Assembly (NCBI RefSeq): GCF_000720175.1
Contig: NZ_JOIX01000035.1
Span: 1 to 64,000, forward strand
Source of the DNA: Streptomyces sp. NRRL S-337
Lineage (GTDB): Bacteria; Actinomycetota; Actinomycetes; Streptomycetales; Streptomycetaceae
Direction of reading: 5' to 3'
Length of the DNA: 64,000 bases
Below the pieces are notes generated by a model. It had not been told where the DNA came from, ran no database searches, and saw nothing but the letters and a program-made list of their open reading frames with translations. Positions within the stretch are counted from its first letter, which is position 1, and each line of letters begins with the position of its first letter. The position numbers and the translations under genes are program-made. This document shows, piece by piece, positions 1 through 8,326 of this stretch.

Positions 1-57
1 TTCAGCGCCGATGGTACTGCAGGGGGGACCCTGTGGGAGAGTAGGACGCCGCCGAAC
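1..57 (+). rRNA. rrf: 5S ribosomal RNA, 3' part (5' end outside window)
   Basis: The first bases match the 3' half of Streptomyces 5S rRNA as I know it: the segment running from the GCGCCGATGGTACTGC stretch through GGGAGAGTAGGACGCCGCC and ending in GAAC, which would pair with the 5' end lying upstream of the window. It is followed at once by a strong hairpin terminator, as expected at the end of an rRNA operon. The exact 3' end (55-60) is estimated. Confidence 0.9.
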
Positions 58-67
58 AATCTTTGTG

Positions 68-101
68 GGAAAGCCCCGCACCGTATGGTGCGGGGCTTTC
101 C
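68..101 (+). terminator. rRNA operon intrinsic terminator
   Basis: A perfect 15-bp stem (GGAAAGCCCCGCACC paired with GGTGCGGGGCTTTCC) with a 4-nt loop (gtat) lies directly downstream of the 5S rRNA. There is no long T-run, which is common in Streptomyces. Confidence 0.85.
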
Positions 102-443
102 TGCGTTCAGGGGCCGTTCGCACCCTTCCATGTGCTGGTCGTCTGCGCCGGCTCTACGGGTTCATCTGTCGAGGCGTCAGAGGGGCGGACGGATAGGAAT
201 TCTGGGTCGGTAGAGGGGGCCTGAGGGCGCAGGGTGGCGGCCGCGCCGCCGCTCGGGTTCGTCTCCGTTGCTTATGCCGCTGCTACACCGCCCTGCCAGA
301 TTCCCTCTGTCCCGCAGAAAGCCCTCTGCGGGAGCGGGCTGGACACAAGACGGCAAGAGCGCCCCGACAGGACGCGCCGGTGGTACGTCGGGGTGGTGCC
401 GCAGTAGATACCGCGGCTACTGCGGCGGCCTCTTGAAGTCGCG
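102..443. other. Non-coding spacer, nothing recognised
   Basis: About 340 bases between the rRNA terminator and the first protein gene. Short open frames are present, but none has a convincing ribosome site or recognisable product. I see no tRNA cloverleaf here. Confidence 0.5.
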
Positions 444-1085
444 TCAGTCGGCAGAGTGCGTCACGTAGCCGTCGCCCCTGCCCCTATTACTCTCTTCGGG
501 GACGGAAGGACGCCGGGCGGAGTTCTGCTGCACTCCGGTCGCCTGGGCGATCTCCTCCTGGCTCAGGCCGGTCAGCCGAACGACATCCGATTCCTGCCCG
601 GGCGAAGTGAGTTCGGCCAGCCGTAGAAGGGCCCGTGCCAGCCGGACGACCAACGGGAAGGTCAGCAGTTCAGCGCGATGTGCGTCGGACTCCCGTAGTC
701 GGAAAAGGGCTTGGCGCATCAAGTCCATGATGAGCCCACGCTGATCGATGAAACGGCGGAACCGTTCCGCCTCCAGAACGACAGCCGTGCAGGGGGTAAG
801 CGCCACCACTTCCGCCGTGCGCGGAGTGCCGTTGAAAACGGACACCTCTCCGAGCAGGTCGCCCGGCCCTCGAAAGGCCAGCCAGGTCACCATTCCGCCC
901 GGTTGCCGACACACGACCTTGGCGAGCCCTTCGGTGAGAGCGAGCAGGTACGTCCCTGAGGAACCCTGTCTCAGCATCACGCTGCGTCCAGGAAAGGTGC
1001 GAGGCACCCCCTGGGCCAGCAGTTCGCGCCATGTTTCGCCCGTCAGCAATCGCCTTCTCCGTCCGCCTGGCTGTCCCTGAAGCAC
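444..1085 (-). CDS. Crp/Fnr-type cyclic-nucleotide-binding regulator with eroded C-terminus
   Basis: The 213-residue product has a cNMP-binding beta-barrel over about residues 25-125 (ending in the segment GDLLGEVSVFNGTPRTAEVVA, typical of the Crp/Fnr family), then a dimerisation helix (about 125-160) and the start of a winged helix (LSQEEIAQATGV near 185). Family members are usually 220-240 residues and continue into a recognition helix and wing. Here the sequence after GVQQN turns Ser/Pro/Arg-rich and stops, so the DNA-binding half looks truncated or frameshifted. The start is a GTG without a clear ribosome site. It may be a decayed regulator. Confidence 0.6.
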   Translation of the reverse strand: MLQGQPGGRRRRLLTGETWRELLAQGVPRTFPGRSVMLRQGSSGTYLLALTEGLAKVVCRQPGGMVTWLAFRGPGDLLGEVSVFNGTPRTAEVVALTPCTAVVLEAERFRRFIDQRGLIMDLMRQALFRLRESDAHRAELLTFPLVVRLARALLRLAELTSPGQESDVVRLTGLSQEEIAQATGVQQNSARRPSVPEESNRGRGDGYVTHSAD

Positions 1086-1103
1086 GTCCGCGGCTCAGGT
1101 CGC

Positions 1104-1607
1104 TCAAGAACTGAGGCTTCGACGGCGGACACGGAACGTGTACGTGGTGCCGTTCTCATCCGTCTGGCGGCCCCAGCCACCGGTGACTGCCATGTCCCAA
1201 CCTCGCTGCTCCCTCATCTGCGCAGCGAAGGTGCGGCGGGCGTTGACGGAACATCCACAGGCGAGGCGTAGGTCGATGCTGACGTACTGGCTGCGAGGAT
1301 TCGACTCGCGGGCCGTCAAAGCCCATTCCACGTCGTGGACGTGGTCAGCGAGGCCAGTTCGCCCTTCATCATGGACGATGCCATGTGCGCGGGCGAATTC
1401 GTCCAGATCGTCAATGGCGAAGAGGTCGCTTCGCCATTGCCCGGGCCAGACAGCGAAAAGGCGGGATTCACCGGCGAGCGCCCGTTGATAGGCGTCAGTT
1501 CTCGCGCCCTGGGTGACTCTGCCGTCCTTATGGACCTCGATGTAACAGGTGGTGCCCAGTGTGTACGGGAAGTCTTTGCCGGCGGCGGCAGCGCTTCTCG
1601 GTTCCAT
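1104..1607 (-). CDS. Hypothetical protein
   Basis: A 167-residue soluble protein with no family I recognise. Visible features: a region near residues 18-50 with aromatic and charged residues (TTCYIEVHKDGRVTQGARTD), a middle stretch DLFAIDDLDEFARAHG, a pair of cysteines (LACGCSVN) near 130, and an Arg-rich C-terminus. The start ATG is preceded by a run of G (ribosome site gggggg at good distance). It lies in the same orientation as the neighbouring accessory genes. Confidence 0.45.
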   Translation of the reverse strand: MEPRSAAAAGKDFPYTLGTTCYIEVHKDGRVTQGARTDAYQRALAGESRLFAVWPGQWRSDLFAIDDLDEFARAHGIVHDEGRTGLADHVHDVEWALTARESNPRSQYVSIDLRLACGCSVNARRTFAAQMREQRGWDMAVTGGWGRQTDENGTTYTFRVRRRSLSS

Positions 1608-1755
1608 GGATCCCCCCCCAGATCCCGTGGTGATCGTGCGCCTACGTTACGACAGCGGCCGGAGCGCCGACGCTGCCTTCGGCATGTTCAACTGCCCGGC
1701 TGTGGAAGGTCTTCACCAGGACGTTCTGCAGGCTGAGGGCGCGGCTGCTGGAGTT

Positions 1756-2688
1756 CTAGGCCCGCATATCCGCCAGGCTCTCGGTGACGGCTTGCGCGTA
1801 GTTGGCGAGGAGTTGCGTCAGACGGTCGTGCTGAGCGGAGAGCTGGTCGTACTCGTCCATTTCGGCAGGTGTCCAGGGCGTCCCCGTGTCTTCCAACTCG
1901 GACATACGCAGGCTGGCCATGGCCGCACTGACGACTGCCCGGGCCGCGTTCAGCAGGCGGTCCGCGGTTTCGCGGGGGGCGCGGCCGAGGAGGGCATCGA
2001 GTTCGCCACCGGCGGGAAGCGTCGGAATGCGGAGCTCAAGCCAGCAGTCTCCCCAGAGGCGACGGCGCCGCGCCTCCGGATCGTCGTCGTCCACCACCTC
2101 GATAGCGTCTGTCCCACTTCGCTGAATGGACACGCCGGAACAGGCTGCCAGATCGGTGATCATGGTGGAGAGGCCGTCGTCGGTCCCGGGGGCCGTGCTT
2201 GGTTGGGGTGCGCCCAGGAAGGAGCCCAGCTCCAGTAGCTTTCGCGTCTGCTCATCCACGCGAGGCAGGACCGCCAGGTCCTCATCGAGCATCAGGGTGT
2301 CTGGTGCGGCCGCGCCCAGCCGCGTATATGGCATGGGTGTCCCGTGGACCGCGGAGTTCCACGCCGTCACGGCTGCGTCCATCCACCAGCAGACGAATTC
2401 ATGTGCGGCGTCGCGGTGCGCCTTCGCGCACTGGATGGCCAGCCTCAGACGGACAGAGAGGAGCGCGTACTCCGCGTCGTACGGCGATCCCCGGCCTTCG
2501 GCGTGCTGCTGGATGCTGGTTTCGCTTCGCTCGTTCAACTCCTCCACGCGTTGCTGCTCAGCTTGCGACTCCTTGAGGAGGACAGCCGAGCAGCGTGCCA
2601 GGGTGGACAAGGCTTCGTCGATCTCAGACGCGGTCATCGCCTGTGCTGAGGCGGACCTGGGAGTGGGAAGCGAGGGTTGGCCACTCAC
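1756..2688 (-). CDS. Hypothetical protein, helical
   Basis: About 310 residues, no recognised family. I chose the GTG at 2688 because an AGGAG site sits 6 nt upstream on the coding strand; the frame stays open 25 codons further upstream without a signal. The sequence is rich in charged helical segments (MTASEIDEALSTLARC near 20, LKESQAEQQRVEELNERSE near 45), suggesting alpha-helical or coiled-coil structure. No signal peptide or membrane segment is seen. Confidence 0.5.
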   Translation of the reverse strand: MSGQPSLPTPRSASAQAMTASEIDEALSTLARCSAVLLKESQAEQQRVEELNERSETSIQQHAEGRGSPYDAEYALLSVRLRLAIQCAKAHRDAAHEFVCWWMDAAVTAWNSAVHGTPMPYTRLGAAAPDTLMLDEDLAVLPRVDEQTRKLLELGSFLGAPQPSTAPGTDDGLSTMITDLAACSGVSIQRSGTDAIEVVDDDDPEARRRRLWGDCWLELRIPTLPAGGELDALLGRAPRETADRLLNAARAVVSAAMASLRMSELEDTGTPWTPAEMDEYDQLSAQHDRLTQLLANYAQAVTESLADMRA

Positions 2689-2856
2689 GTCGGTCTCCTG
2701 GAGAGTGAGGAGGTGAAGGGTGAGAGGGCTTGTGCAGCCCTCCCAGTTGCGGATCGGTCTCACGTCCTGAGGCGTGGGCTACCTGACGGACGCCGCTCCA
2801 CCGCTTCTCAGCCGTTGGGGCACCGCTTGCTCAAGTCGCGGAGTTCCGGAGAGCTG

Positions 2857-3159
2857 TCAGGGCTGGGGTTGGGCCTTCCAAGACCGGGACAGGGAGTCAT
2901 CCCAGGCAGGCTCAGCATCGTTGTCGAAGGATGCGGCCCGGCAGCCCCGGTTGCGATCCAGGTTGCAATGCACCCAGCTGTCCTCGCCCGGAACTCGCTC
3001 AATAGGTTTGTGGCAGTTCCGGCAAGTCGACTGTTGTGTGACTGAGTGGAGGTCTTTGACCAGCTCGTCGATGCGCTGAAGTAACTCGACCGCCGTCATT
3101 TCGGGGTCTTCCGATGCCAGGAGGGCGACCAGTCGGCGGGCCTTCTGAAGTGTGGACAT
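2857..3159 (-). CDS. Small hypothetical protein with Cys/His motif
   Basis: A 100-residue product with an N-terminal helical part (STLQKARRLVALLASEDPEM) and a C-terminal CRNC...HC...C arrangement that could bind a metal. A TTG two codons upstream is an alternative start. No family recognised. It is the most upstream of a run of minus-strand accessory genes. Confidence 0.45.
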   Translation of the reverse strand: MSTLQKARRLVALLASEDPEMTAVELLQRIDELVKDLHSVTQQSTCRNCHKPIERVPGEDSWVHCNLDRNRGCRAASFDNDAEPAWDDSLSRSWKAQPQP

Positions 3160-3561
3160 GTTCAAACGGATCGCACCCTTCGGTCATGTCTGACGAAGCA
3201 CCCCCGATCCTGCCGGACCTTGCCAGGGTGCGTCTGGGCAATGCGAAGAACACAGCGCGCCGTCACCCTGGAACCACCCCATAGCCCCCTCTGATCAGCG
3301 CATTGCCAGGTACCCACAACGCGCCGCCCCTCACCCCCACCGGACACCGTGCCGCCGCGCCGAGGCGGCGGACGCCCTCGGACAGGTCGGTGAGGTTTTC
3401 CGCGGCCTCGAAACCGAGCCTCAGGCAGGCTTCCGGTTGTTCGGCCGGGAAGCAGCGGGTGCTCGCGTGCAGGCCGTCTGCCGGCATCCGGGTGGGCGTT
3501 CAGCTCGGTAGTTCGCGCGCCAGCGGGTTCTGCCAGTACCGCGCAGCGCTCCCTCAAGTGC

Positions 3562-3770
3562 GTGGAGAGGGCAGCGGCTTTCCGGACACTGCTGTTCGGC
3601 GGCGGCGCGCTCGGTGGCCTGGCCGCCGGGCTCCTGACCGGCGCGCTCGGCGGCAGCGGCGCCCTGACCGTCGCGGCGTTCGGCTCCGCCGCCGTGGCGG
3701 TCGGGCTCTTCGCTTCCCCGGTCACCAGACCGGCAGCGCTGCCGTCACCGGCCGAGCACGCCGGGCGTCA
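3562..3770 (+). pseudogene. Probable remnant of an MFS transporter C-terminus
   Basis: The frame encodes FRTLLFGGGALGGLAAGLL followed by Gly/Ala/Val-rich hydrophobic stretches and LFASPVTR. This closely resembles the last two transmembrane helices of actinobacterial MFS exporters, where an AxFRTLLFGGGALG segment is common. Upstream sequence does not continue as a transporter in any frame and downstream it decays, so I read it as a fragment. The region 3160-3560 before it shows nothing convincing. Confidence 0.4.
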
Positions 3771-3970
3771 TCGACCGGACCTGCGGATGGCCCGGTGCCC
3801 GGCAGGAGGTGAACCTGCCGGGGCACCCGCGACGGCCGGGCGGCCACATTCCGTCCAACGATGTGCCCGGAGCGGGCGGGGCTGATAGACAACCAAGGCG
3901 AACGGGCCCCGCCTTCACCACGGGCCGCCCCACAGACCGCCCCCGAGCGACCGGAACAAGGACACCAGAG

Positions 3971-4603
3971 ATGCTGCTGGCCGAGCAGGCATTCGTCGGG
4001 CTGAGGCTGCGTGGCCAGCAGGTGCAGGCCGTTACCACCGTGTTCGCCGACGAGGCCCGCCGCCGCTCCGCGTCCGGTCTCGGGGCCGTCGACAGCCGGG
4101 CGCTGCTCACCGTCCTGCACGACCTGCCCGTGGACTGCCCCGTACCGCTGTCCTTCCTTGACGCGCATGCTCTGCGAACGCTGCGCACCGCACCGCCCGG
4201 GGTCGTGGACCTCGCGGACGGGCCGGGCATCGCCGTACGGCGGGTCGTGCCCGCTGCCCGCGTCGAGCTGGTCCTCGTCCACGGGCCGCAAGGTATCTCG
4301 CCCCGCGCATGGGACTCCGCGGTCCGGGACGCCTCACAGTTCGCGCCGTTCTGCGCCCGCGGGGTCGTCATCACGCACCCCGGGCCAGAACCAGGGCGGC
4401 GCATGCCTGAACCGCCTGATGACCCCGAGACGGACCTGCTCCTTCTGAAGGCCCGCTTCTACGGAGTCGGCGTCGCCACCCAGGGGCCTGCGGGCCTGCG
4501 CTGGCTTCTGGAGCCCGCGCCCTATCGTCCCCGGCGTCACTCCGCCGCTCAGTGGCTCTTCCACGAGCAGGCTTGGCGTCAACTCGGCCGGGACCTGTCC
4601 TGA
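3971..4603 (+). CDS. Hypothetical protein
   Basis: A 210-residue product from an ATG with an AAGGA-type site upstream; the longer open frame before it is Pro/Arg-rich and unlikely to be translated. No recognised family. Visible segments include LLAEQAFVGLRLRGQQVQA, ALLTVLHDLPVDCPVPLSFLD and DPETDLLLLKARFYGVGVA. Its 3' end overlaps by 25 bp the convergent gene encoding the zinc-motif protein. No membrane segments or signal peptide are seen. Confidence 0.5.
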   Translation: MLLAEQAFVGLRLRGQQVQAVTTVFADEARRRSASGLGAVDSRALLTVLHDLPVDCPVPLSFLDAHALRTLRTAPPGVVDLADGPGIAVRRVVPAARVELVLVHGPQGISPRAWDSAVRDASQFAPFCARGVVITHPGPEPGRRMPEPPDDPETDLLLLKARFYGVGVATQGPAGLRWLLEPAPYRPRRHSAAQWLFHEQAWRQLGRDLS

Positions 4604-5733
4604 GCCCGGCGCCTCCCCACCATGGGCAGCGCGGGCGGACAGGGGCGGCGCCAGGACTGAAGCACCTTGGGGAAGGCGACCTCCGTATCCGTCTGGGACG
4701 CCAACAGGCGGTGGTACTCCCAGGCGTCCGCGAGCTGCTGACGCCACCAGCCGATGCGCTCGTCGCCGGGCAGGGTGGCGTCCAACTCCTCATGCAGTCC
4801 ATAGAGTTCGCAGACGGTGTGCCGGAGTGCCGCAACCGTGTGGGCGTCGCTGTCCGTGAAGCGGGTGAGAGCCGCTCCCCCGCACACCGCGCAGTCGCAG
4901 GTCCACGGAGCGATGTGGGCGAACCAGTCCTGGAGCGTCGCCACGCGGTGGTAACGGAGCAGGCGCCGGACCAGTACCACCGGATACGGCTTGTGGCCGC
5001 CACCCCCGGTGCCGGGCCGCGGAGCCACACCATGGCGGAGCACGGCCGAAGCCCCGACAGCCGCACCCAGCGCCCCATGGGCCATCGCGTCGAAGGCTGC
5101 GAGGTCCGTGCGCCACAGGACGAGCCGGGGGCAGGAACGGCACAACTGCCGCAGGCCCTCGGGCGCCTGAACGCGGTCCAGCGGGTCACCGTCCGCCTGC
5201 AGGATCAGCGCCACCGGGTGTCGACATGCCTGGATCTGCTCGGAGAGGTGGGACACGCACGAGCGTCGTAACCAGCGCCAGCTGCACGGCACCAGCACCA
5301 CCGTGTCCTGGCGGCGCAGCTGGTTCGCCTGACGGATCACGGCGTTGAGCACCGGCAGGTCTGCCGTCTCGTCGCCCTCGATGAAGCATGTGGGGGTGAC
5401 CGCATAGGACGCCCTGTTGTCGCGCTGGCCGTCCAGGACCTCATTGAGCCCGGTGACGTCCAACTCCCGCCAGCCCCCACGCGTTTTGAGGCCGAAGGGG
5501 GCGTCGACGGAGGCGATGTGCTCGGTGTGGCTACCGTGGTCCGTGACCACGACCATCTCGGGCCGGGCGTTGCGTATCTCCCGGCACCTGACCGGTGCGG
5601 CAGCGCCGGTCAGCACCAGCCCGCCCGTGCGGGCCGGGACGTACGGGAGCACGTCGATCGCCGACCGGTCGTTGACCATGATCAGTAGGCGGTCCCGCAG
5701 CAGTTCGTCGATCCCCTCGATGCCAGGCCGCAC
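4579..5733 (-). CDS. Unknown protein with TGT-like CxCxxC...H motif
   Basis: About 384 residues from a GTG preceded by an AGGGGG site (the frame remains open to 5877). I do not recognise the family with certainty. Near residue 300 it has WTCDCAVCGG followed about 15 residues on by an AHTVAALRH segment. This CxCxxC...H arrangement resembles the structural zinc site of queuine/archaeosine tRNA-guanine transglycosylases. Upstream are alternating strand/helix segments (MVVVTDHGSHTEH, TVVLVPCSWRWL, PVALILQADGDPLD, LVLWRTDLAAFDAMAHGALG) compatible with a TIM barrel. If right, it would be a divergent base-exchange enzyme acting on RNA or DNA. The classical TGT aspartates cannot be placed by eye, so function is open. 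Confidence 0.5.
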   Translation of the reverse strand: MRPGIEGIDELLRDRLLIMVNDRSAIDVLPYVPARTGGLVLTGAAAPVRCREIRNARPEMVVVTDHGSHTEHIASVDAPFGLKTRGGWRELDVTGLNEVLDGQRDNRASYAVTPTCFIEGDETADLPVLNAVIRQANQLRRQDTVVLVPCSWRWLRRSCVSHLSEQIQACRHPVALILQADGDPLDRVQAPEGLRQLCRSCPRLVLWRTDLAAFDAMAHGALGAAVGASAVLRHGVAPRPGTGGGGHKPYPVVLVRRLLRYHRVATLQDWFAHIAPWTCDCAVCGGAALTRFTDSDAHTVAALRHTVCELYGLHEELDATLPGDERIGWWRQQLADAWEYHRLLASQTDTEVAFPKVLQSWRRPCPPALPMVGRRRAQDRSRPS

Positions 5734-6218
5734 GAGATCGTCCCCCTCACGCTCCTCAGCCACCCCGCAGGCCCTTACTGTCAGAGCCGCGAAACGGCCG
5801 GCGCAAGACCGCCTGTCTGCGGCGGAACGATTCTCGGACACCGTGGCGGGGCGGCCGTTCCTGCCGTCCGTGACCATCGACTTCGTCCCCTGTCGGCGAT
5901 TCCTTGGTTATGCGGCGCCGCTCCGTACCGTTTTGGTGGTGCATTGCCCAGCGATACCGGAATGGTGGAGGCTCCGAATAACGGCCCTGACTCCTCCCGA
6001 CTCCCCTGTTCTGCAGGGCACATTGATGACTCGGGCAACCACCCTCCTGACCTCCCCCTATAGCTCCCCGTAAGCACCGACGCACCGGTCGTTTTTTTGC
6101 TCAATGGTGAACAGGGAGCCCAAGGATCGGAGGTGATTCGGGCTTACAGTCCTGTTTGACCGGCTCGACGACATTGTTCTGAGGCGAGAGACGTTCTCTG
6201 GAGGAACGGGGGATCACG
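5734..6218. other. Divergent intergenic region
   Basis: About 480 bases between the minus-strand zinc-motif gene and the LuxR-type gene. It includes a possible N-terminal extension of the former (open to 5877). A TTGACC near 6158 is a possible -35 hexamer, but no convincing -10 was found. No repeats or RNA structure stand out. Confidence 0.35.
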
Positions 6219-7007
6219 GTGCTGGAGGCAGCGCAGTTATCGCAGGTGAACGGCCAGGCGCAGGGAAACGGCCGAGAGTGGGTGAGCGGTCAGGGGCACG
6301 GTGGGGGCGTTCAAGGGCACGGGCACCGGGCCGCAGGGGTGTTGGGGGAGTTACCGGCCCGGCCCGTGGTGCGGGTCATGTTGGTGGCGGAGCAGTCGGT
6401 GACGCGGGCCGGGTTGCGGTCGATATTGACGGCGGCACCGGAGTTGCGGGTGGTCAGTAGTTTCGGGAATCCGAAGAAGGCCATCGAGGCGTCCCGTGAG
6501 GAGCAGCCCGAGGTCATCCTCGTCGGTACGAGGGAAGGGCTGACCGCGGACGCGGCGGCCGCGCAGCGGCTGGTGTCGGTGAACGGGGCGCCGGGGGCGA
6601 AGGCGATACTGCTGCATCCCGCGGAGACGAGTGTGGAGGTCTCGCAGGTCCTCACGGGGGGCGTGCACGGGTGTATCGATCCGGCGGTCGATGAGGAGCA
6701 GATCATCCGGGCGGTGACGACCGTGGCGCTGGGCGGTGCGGTGTTCCTGCCGGCGCCCAAGGTGCAGCCGGTCGAACTGACGCTGGCGATCGACGGGCCC
6801 AGTCCGGGCGAGGCCAGCCTGACCGAGCGGGAACGGGCGGTGCTGGGCAAGCTCGCGCGGGGGCTGAGCAACGCGGAGATCGCCACGGAGCTGTTCCTGG
6901 CGGAGGCCACCGTCAAGAAGCATCTGACCCAGGCCATGCGGAAGATCGGGCAGCCGGACCGGCTGCGGGCCGGGCTGTACGCGTATCAGCAGGGGATCTT
7001 CGAGTAG
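6219..7007 (+). CDS. LuxR-family regulator with degenerate receiver domain
   Basis: 262 residues. The GTG start has a GGAGG site. After a Gly-rich leader of about 45 residues comes a response-regulator-like fold (VRVMLVAEQSVTRAGLRSIL to about residue 165) in which the strand that normally ends in the phosphorylated Asp reads VILVGTRE, with no Asp, so aspartyl phosphorylation is unlikely. The C-terminus is a clear LuxR HTH (LTERERAVLGKLARGLSNAEIATELFLAE with ATVKKHL). It stands alone without a histidine kinase and directly precedes the Hpg operon, so it may control that operon, perhaps by ligand binding. It may equally be a conserved orphan regulator unrelated to the cluster. Confidence 0.75.
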   Translation: MLEAAQLSQVNGQAQGNGREWVSGQGHGGGVQGHGHRAAGVLGELPARPVVRVMLVAEQSVTRAGLRSILTAAPELRVVSSFGNPKKAIEASREEQPEVILVGTREGLTADAAAAQRLVSVNGAPGAKAILLHPAETSVEVSQVLTGGVHGCIDPAVDEEQIIRAVTTVALGGAVFLPAPKVQPVELTLAIDGPSPGEASLTERERAVLGKLARGLSNAEIATELFLAEATVKKHLTQAMRKIGQPDRLRAGLYAYQQGIFE

Positions 7008-7225
7008 CCGGCGAGGGGTGCGGTGTTGGGGGCGCCGGGCGGCGCGGCCTGCGGGCGACGATCGGAGTATGCGCGGGTGACGATCGAGGAACCGCAAGTC
7101 TCCGAAGGTGTGTTCTGTCAGGTGTGTACCAGCGGTTAATTTTGTTTCGCTCTTTCGGTTCGGCCGGCCGCCCGATATAGGTGGCCGGCGGGCCGCATCT
7201 CGCCATACAAACAGCGGGGGACCCG

Positions 7226-8326
7226 TTGAGCGACTTCACCGTCAGCCATGTCGAATTCCATGTCGGGGATGCCCGGCAAGCCGCCTATTACTACCGCACC
7301 GCATTCGGCTTCCGCACGCTTGCCGAAGGCGGTCCGGAAACCGGACTTGCGGACCGCAGGTCCATTCTTCTCGGGCAGGGGGACATTCGCCTCCTGATGA
7401 CGTCCGATCTGACGTCCGACGGGCCGGTGGCCCGCTATGTGGCGCGCCACGGTGACGGAGTGGCGAACGTCGCGCTGCGCACGGGGGACGCCGAGGGCGC
7501 GTTCCGGCGGGCCGTCGAGCACGGGGCGGAGGTGGTGGCGGAGCCGGCCGAGGTCGAGTACGAGGACGGTTCGGTCGCCGTGTCCGCCGCGGTCAGGGCC
7601 TTCGGAGACACCGTGCACACCTTTGTGCAGTACGGCGCGGAGGGGCAGTTGCCGCACCCTCGGCTGCAGGCGACGGGCCCCGGCGCGCAGCCCGGCGCAC
7701 TGTCCGACCATGCCGCCGGCGACGCACCGCGGTTGCATTCGCTCGATCACTTCGCCGTGTGCCTTCCGGCCGGCGAACTCGCCCGGACCGTGGCCTTCTA
7801 CGAAAAGGGCCTCGGGTTCGACGAGGCATTCGAGGAATTCATCGAGGTCGGCGACCAGGCGATGGAATCCAAGGTGGTGCGCAGTCCGTCCGGGGCCGTC
7901 ACCTTCACGTTCCTGGAGCCCGATGTGCGGCGTAAGCCGGGGCAGATCGACACCTTCCTCGACGCGCACGGCGGCGCCGGCGTTCAGCATCTGGCATTCG
8001 GTACCTCCGATATCGCCGCCGCCGTGCCGCACATCGCCTCGCAGGGGGTGGAATTCCTGCACACGCCCGCCACGTACTACGACGCGGTGGAGGACCGGGT
8101 CGGCTCCCTCGGGGGTGATCTGGAGGTGCTGCGCGACTTGTGCGTGCTCGCCGACCGCGACGACTGGGGGCTGCTGTACCAGATCTTCACCCGCTCGCCG
8201 CACGCCCGGGGCACGTTCTTCCTCGAACTCATCGAGCGGCGCGGCGCGCAGACCTTCGGCAGCGGCAACATCAAGGGGCTCTACGAGGCCGTCGAGCGGG
8301 CCCAGGCCCTCACCGGCGCTCCATGA
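7226..8326 (+). CDS. hmaS: 4-hydroxymandelate synthase (HPPD-like non-haem iron dioxygenase), copy 1
   Basis: About 366 residues, two VOC-type domains. It converts 4-hydroxyphenylpyruvate to 4-hydroxymandelate, the first committed step to Hpg. Iron ligands are visible: His in SLDHFAVCL, His in GVQHLAFG, Glu in FFLELIERR. HPPDs have an Asn-Glu-Pro segment (PxNEP) and GxGNF at the end. Here the first reads FTFLEP and the second SGNIK, both as in hydroxymandelate synthases, so HmaS is favoured over HPPD. I prefer the TTG at 7226, which has a GGGGGAC site; a GTG at 7181 is possible. The stop overlaps the next ATG (ATGA), giving translational coupling. Confidence 0.85.
   Translation: MSDFTVSHVEFHVGDARQAAYYYRTAFGFRTLAEGGPETGLADRRSILLGQGDIRLLMTSDLTSDGPVARYVARHGDGVANVALRTGDAEGAFRRAVEHGAEVVAEPAEVEYEDGSVAVSAAVRAFGDTVHTFVQYGAEGQLPHPRLQATGPGAQPGALSDHAAGDAPRLHSLDHFAVCLPAGELARTVAFYEKGLGFDEAFEEFIEVGDQAMESKVVRSPSGAVTFTFLEPDVRRKPGQIDTFLDAHGGAGVQHLAFGTSDIAAAVPHIASQGVEFLHTPATYYDAVEDRVGSLGGDLEVLRDLCVLADRDDWGLLYQIFTRSPHARGTFFLELIERRGAQTFGSGNIKGLYEAVERAQALTGAP

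Noticed and set aside
102..443. tRNA gene after the rRNA operon
   Set aside because: No cloverleaf, GTTCRANNC T-loop motif or CCA end could be found by eye.
7226..8326. Classification as 4-hydroxyphenylpyruvate dioxygenase
   Set aside because: The NEP and GNF segments of HPPDs are replaced as in hydroxymandelate synthases, and the operon holds the oxidase and aminotransferase for Hpg.
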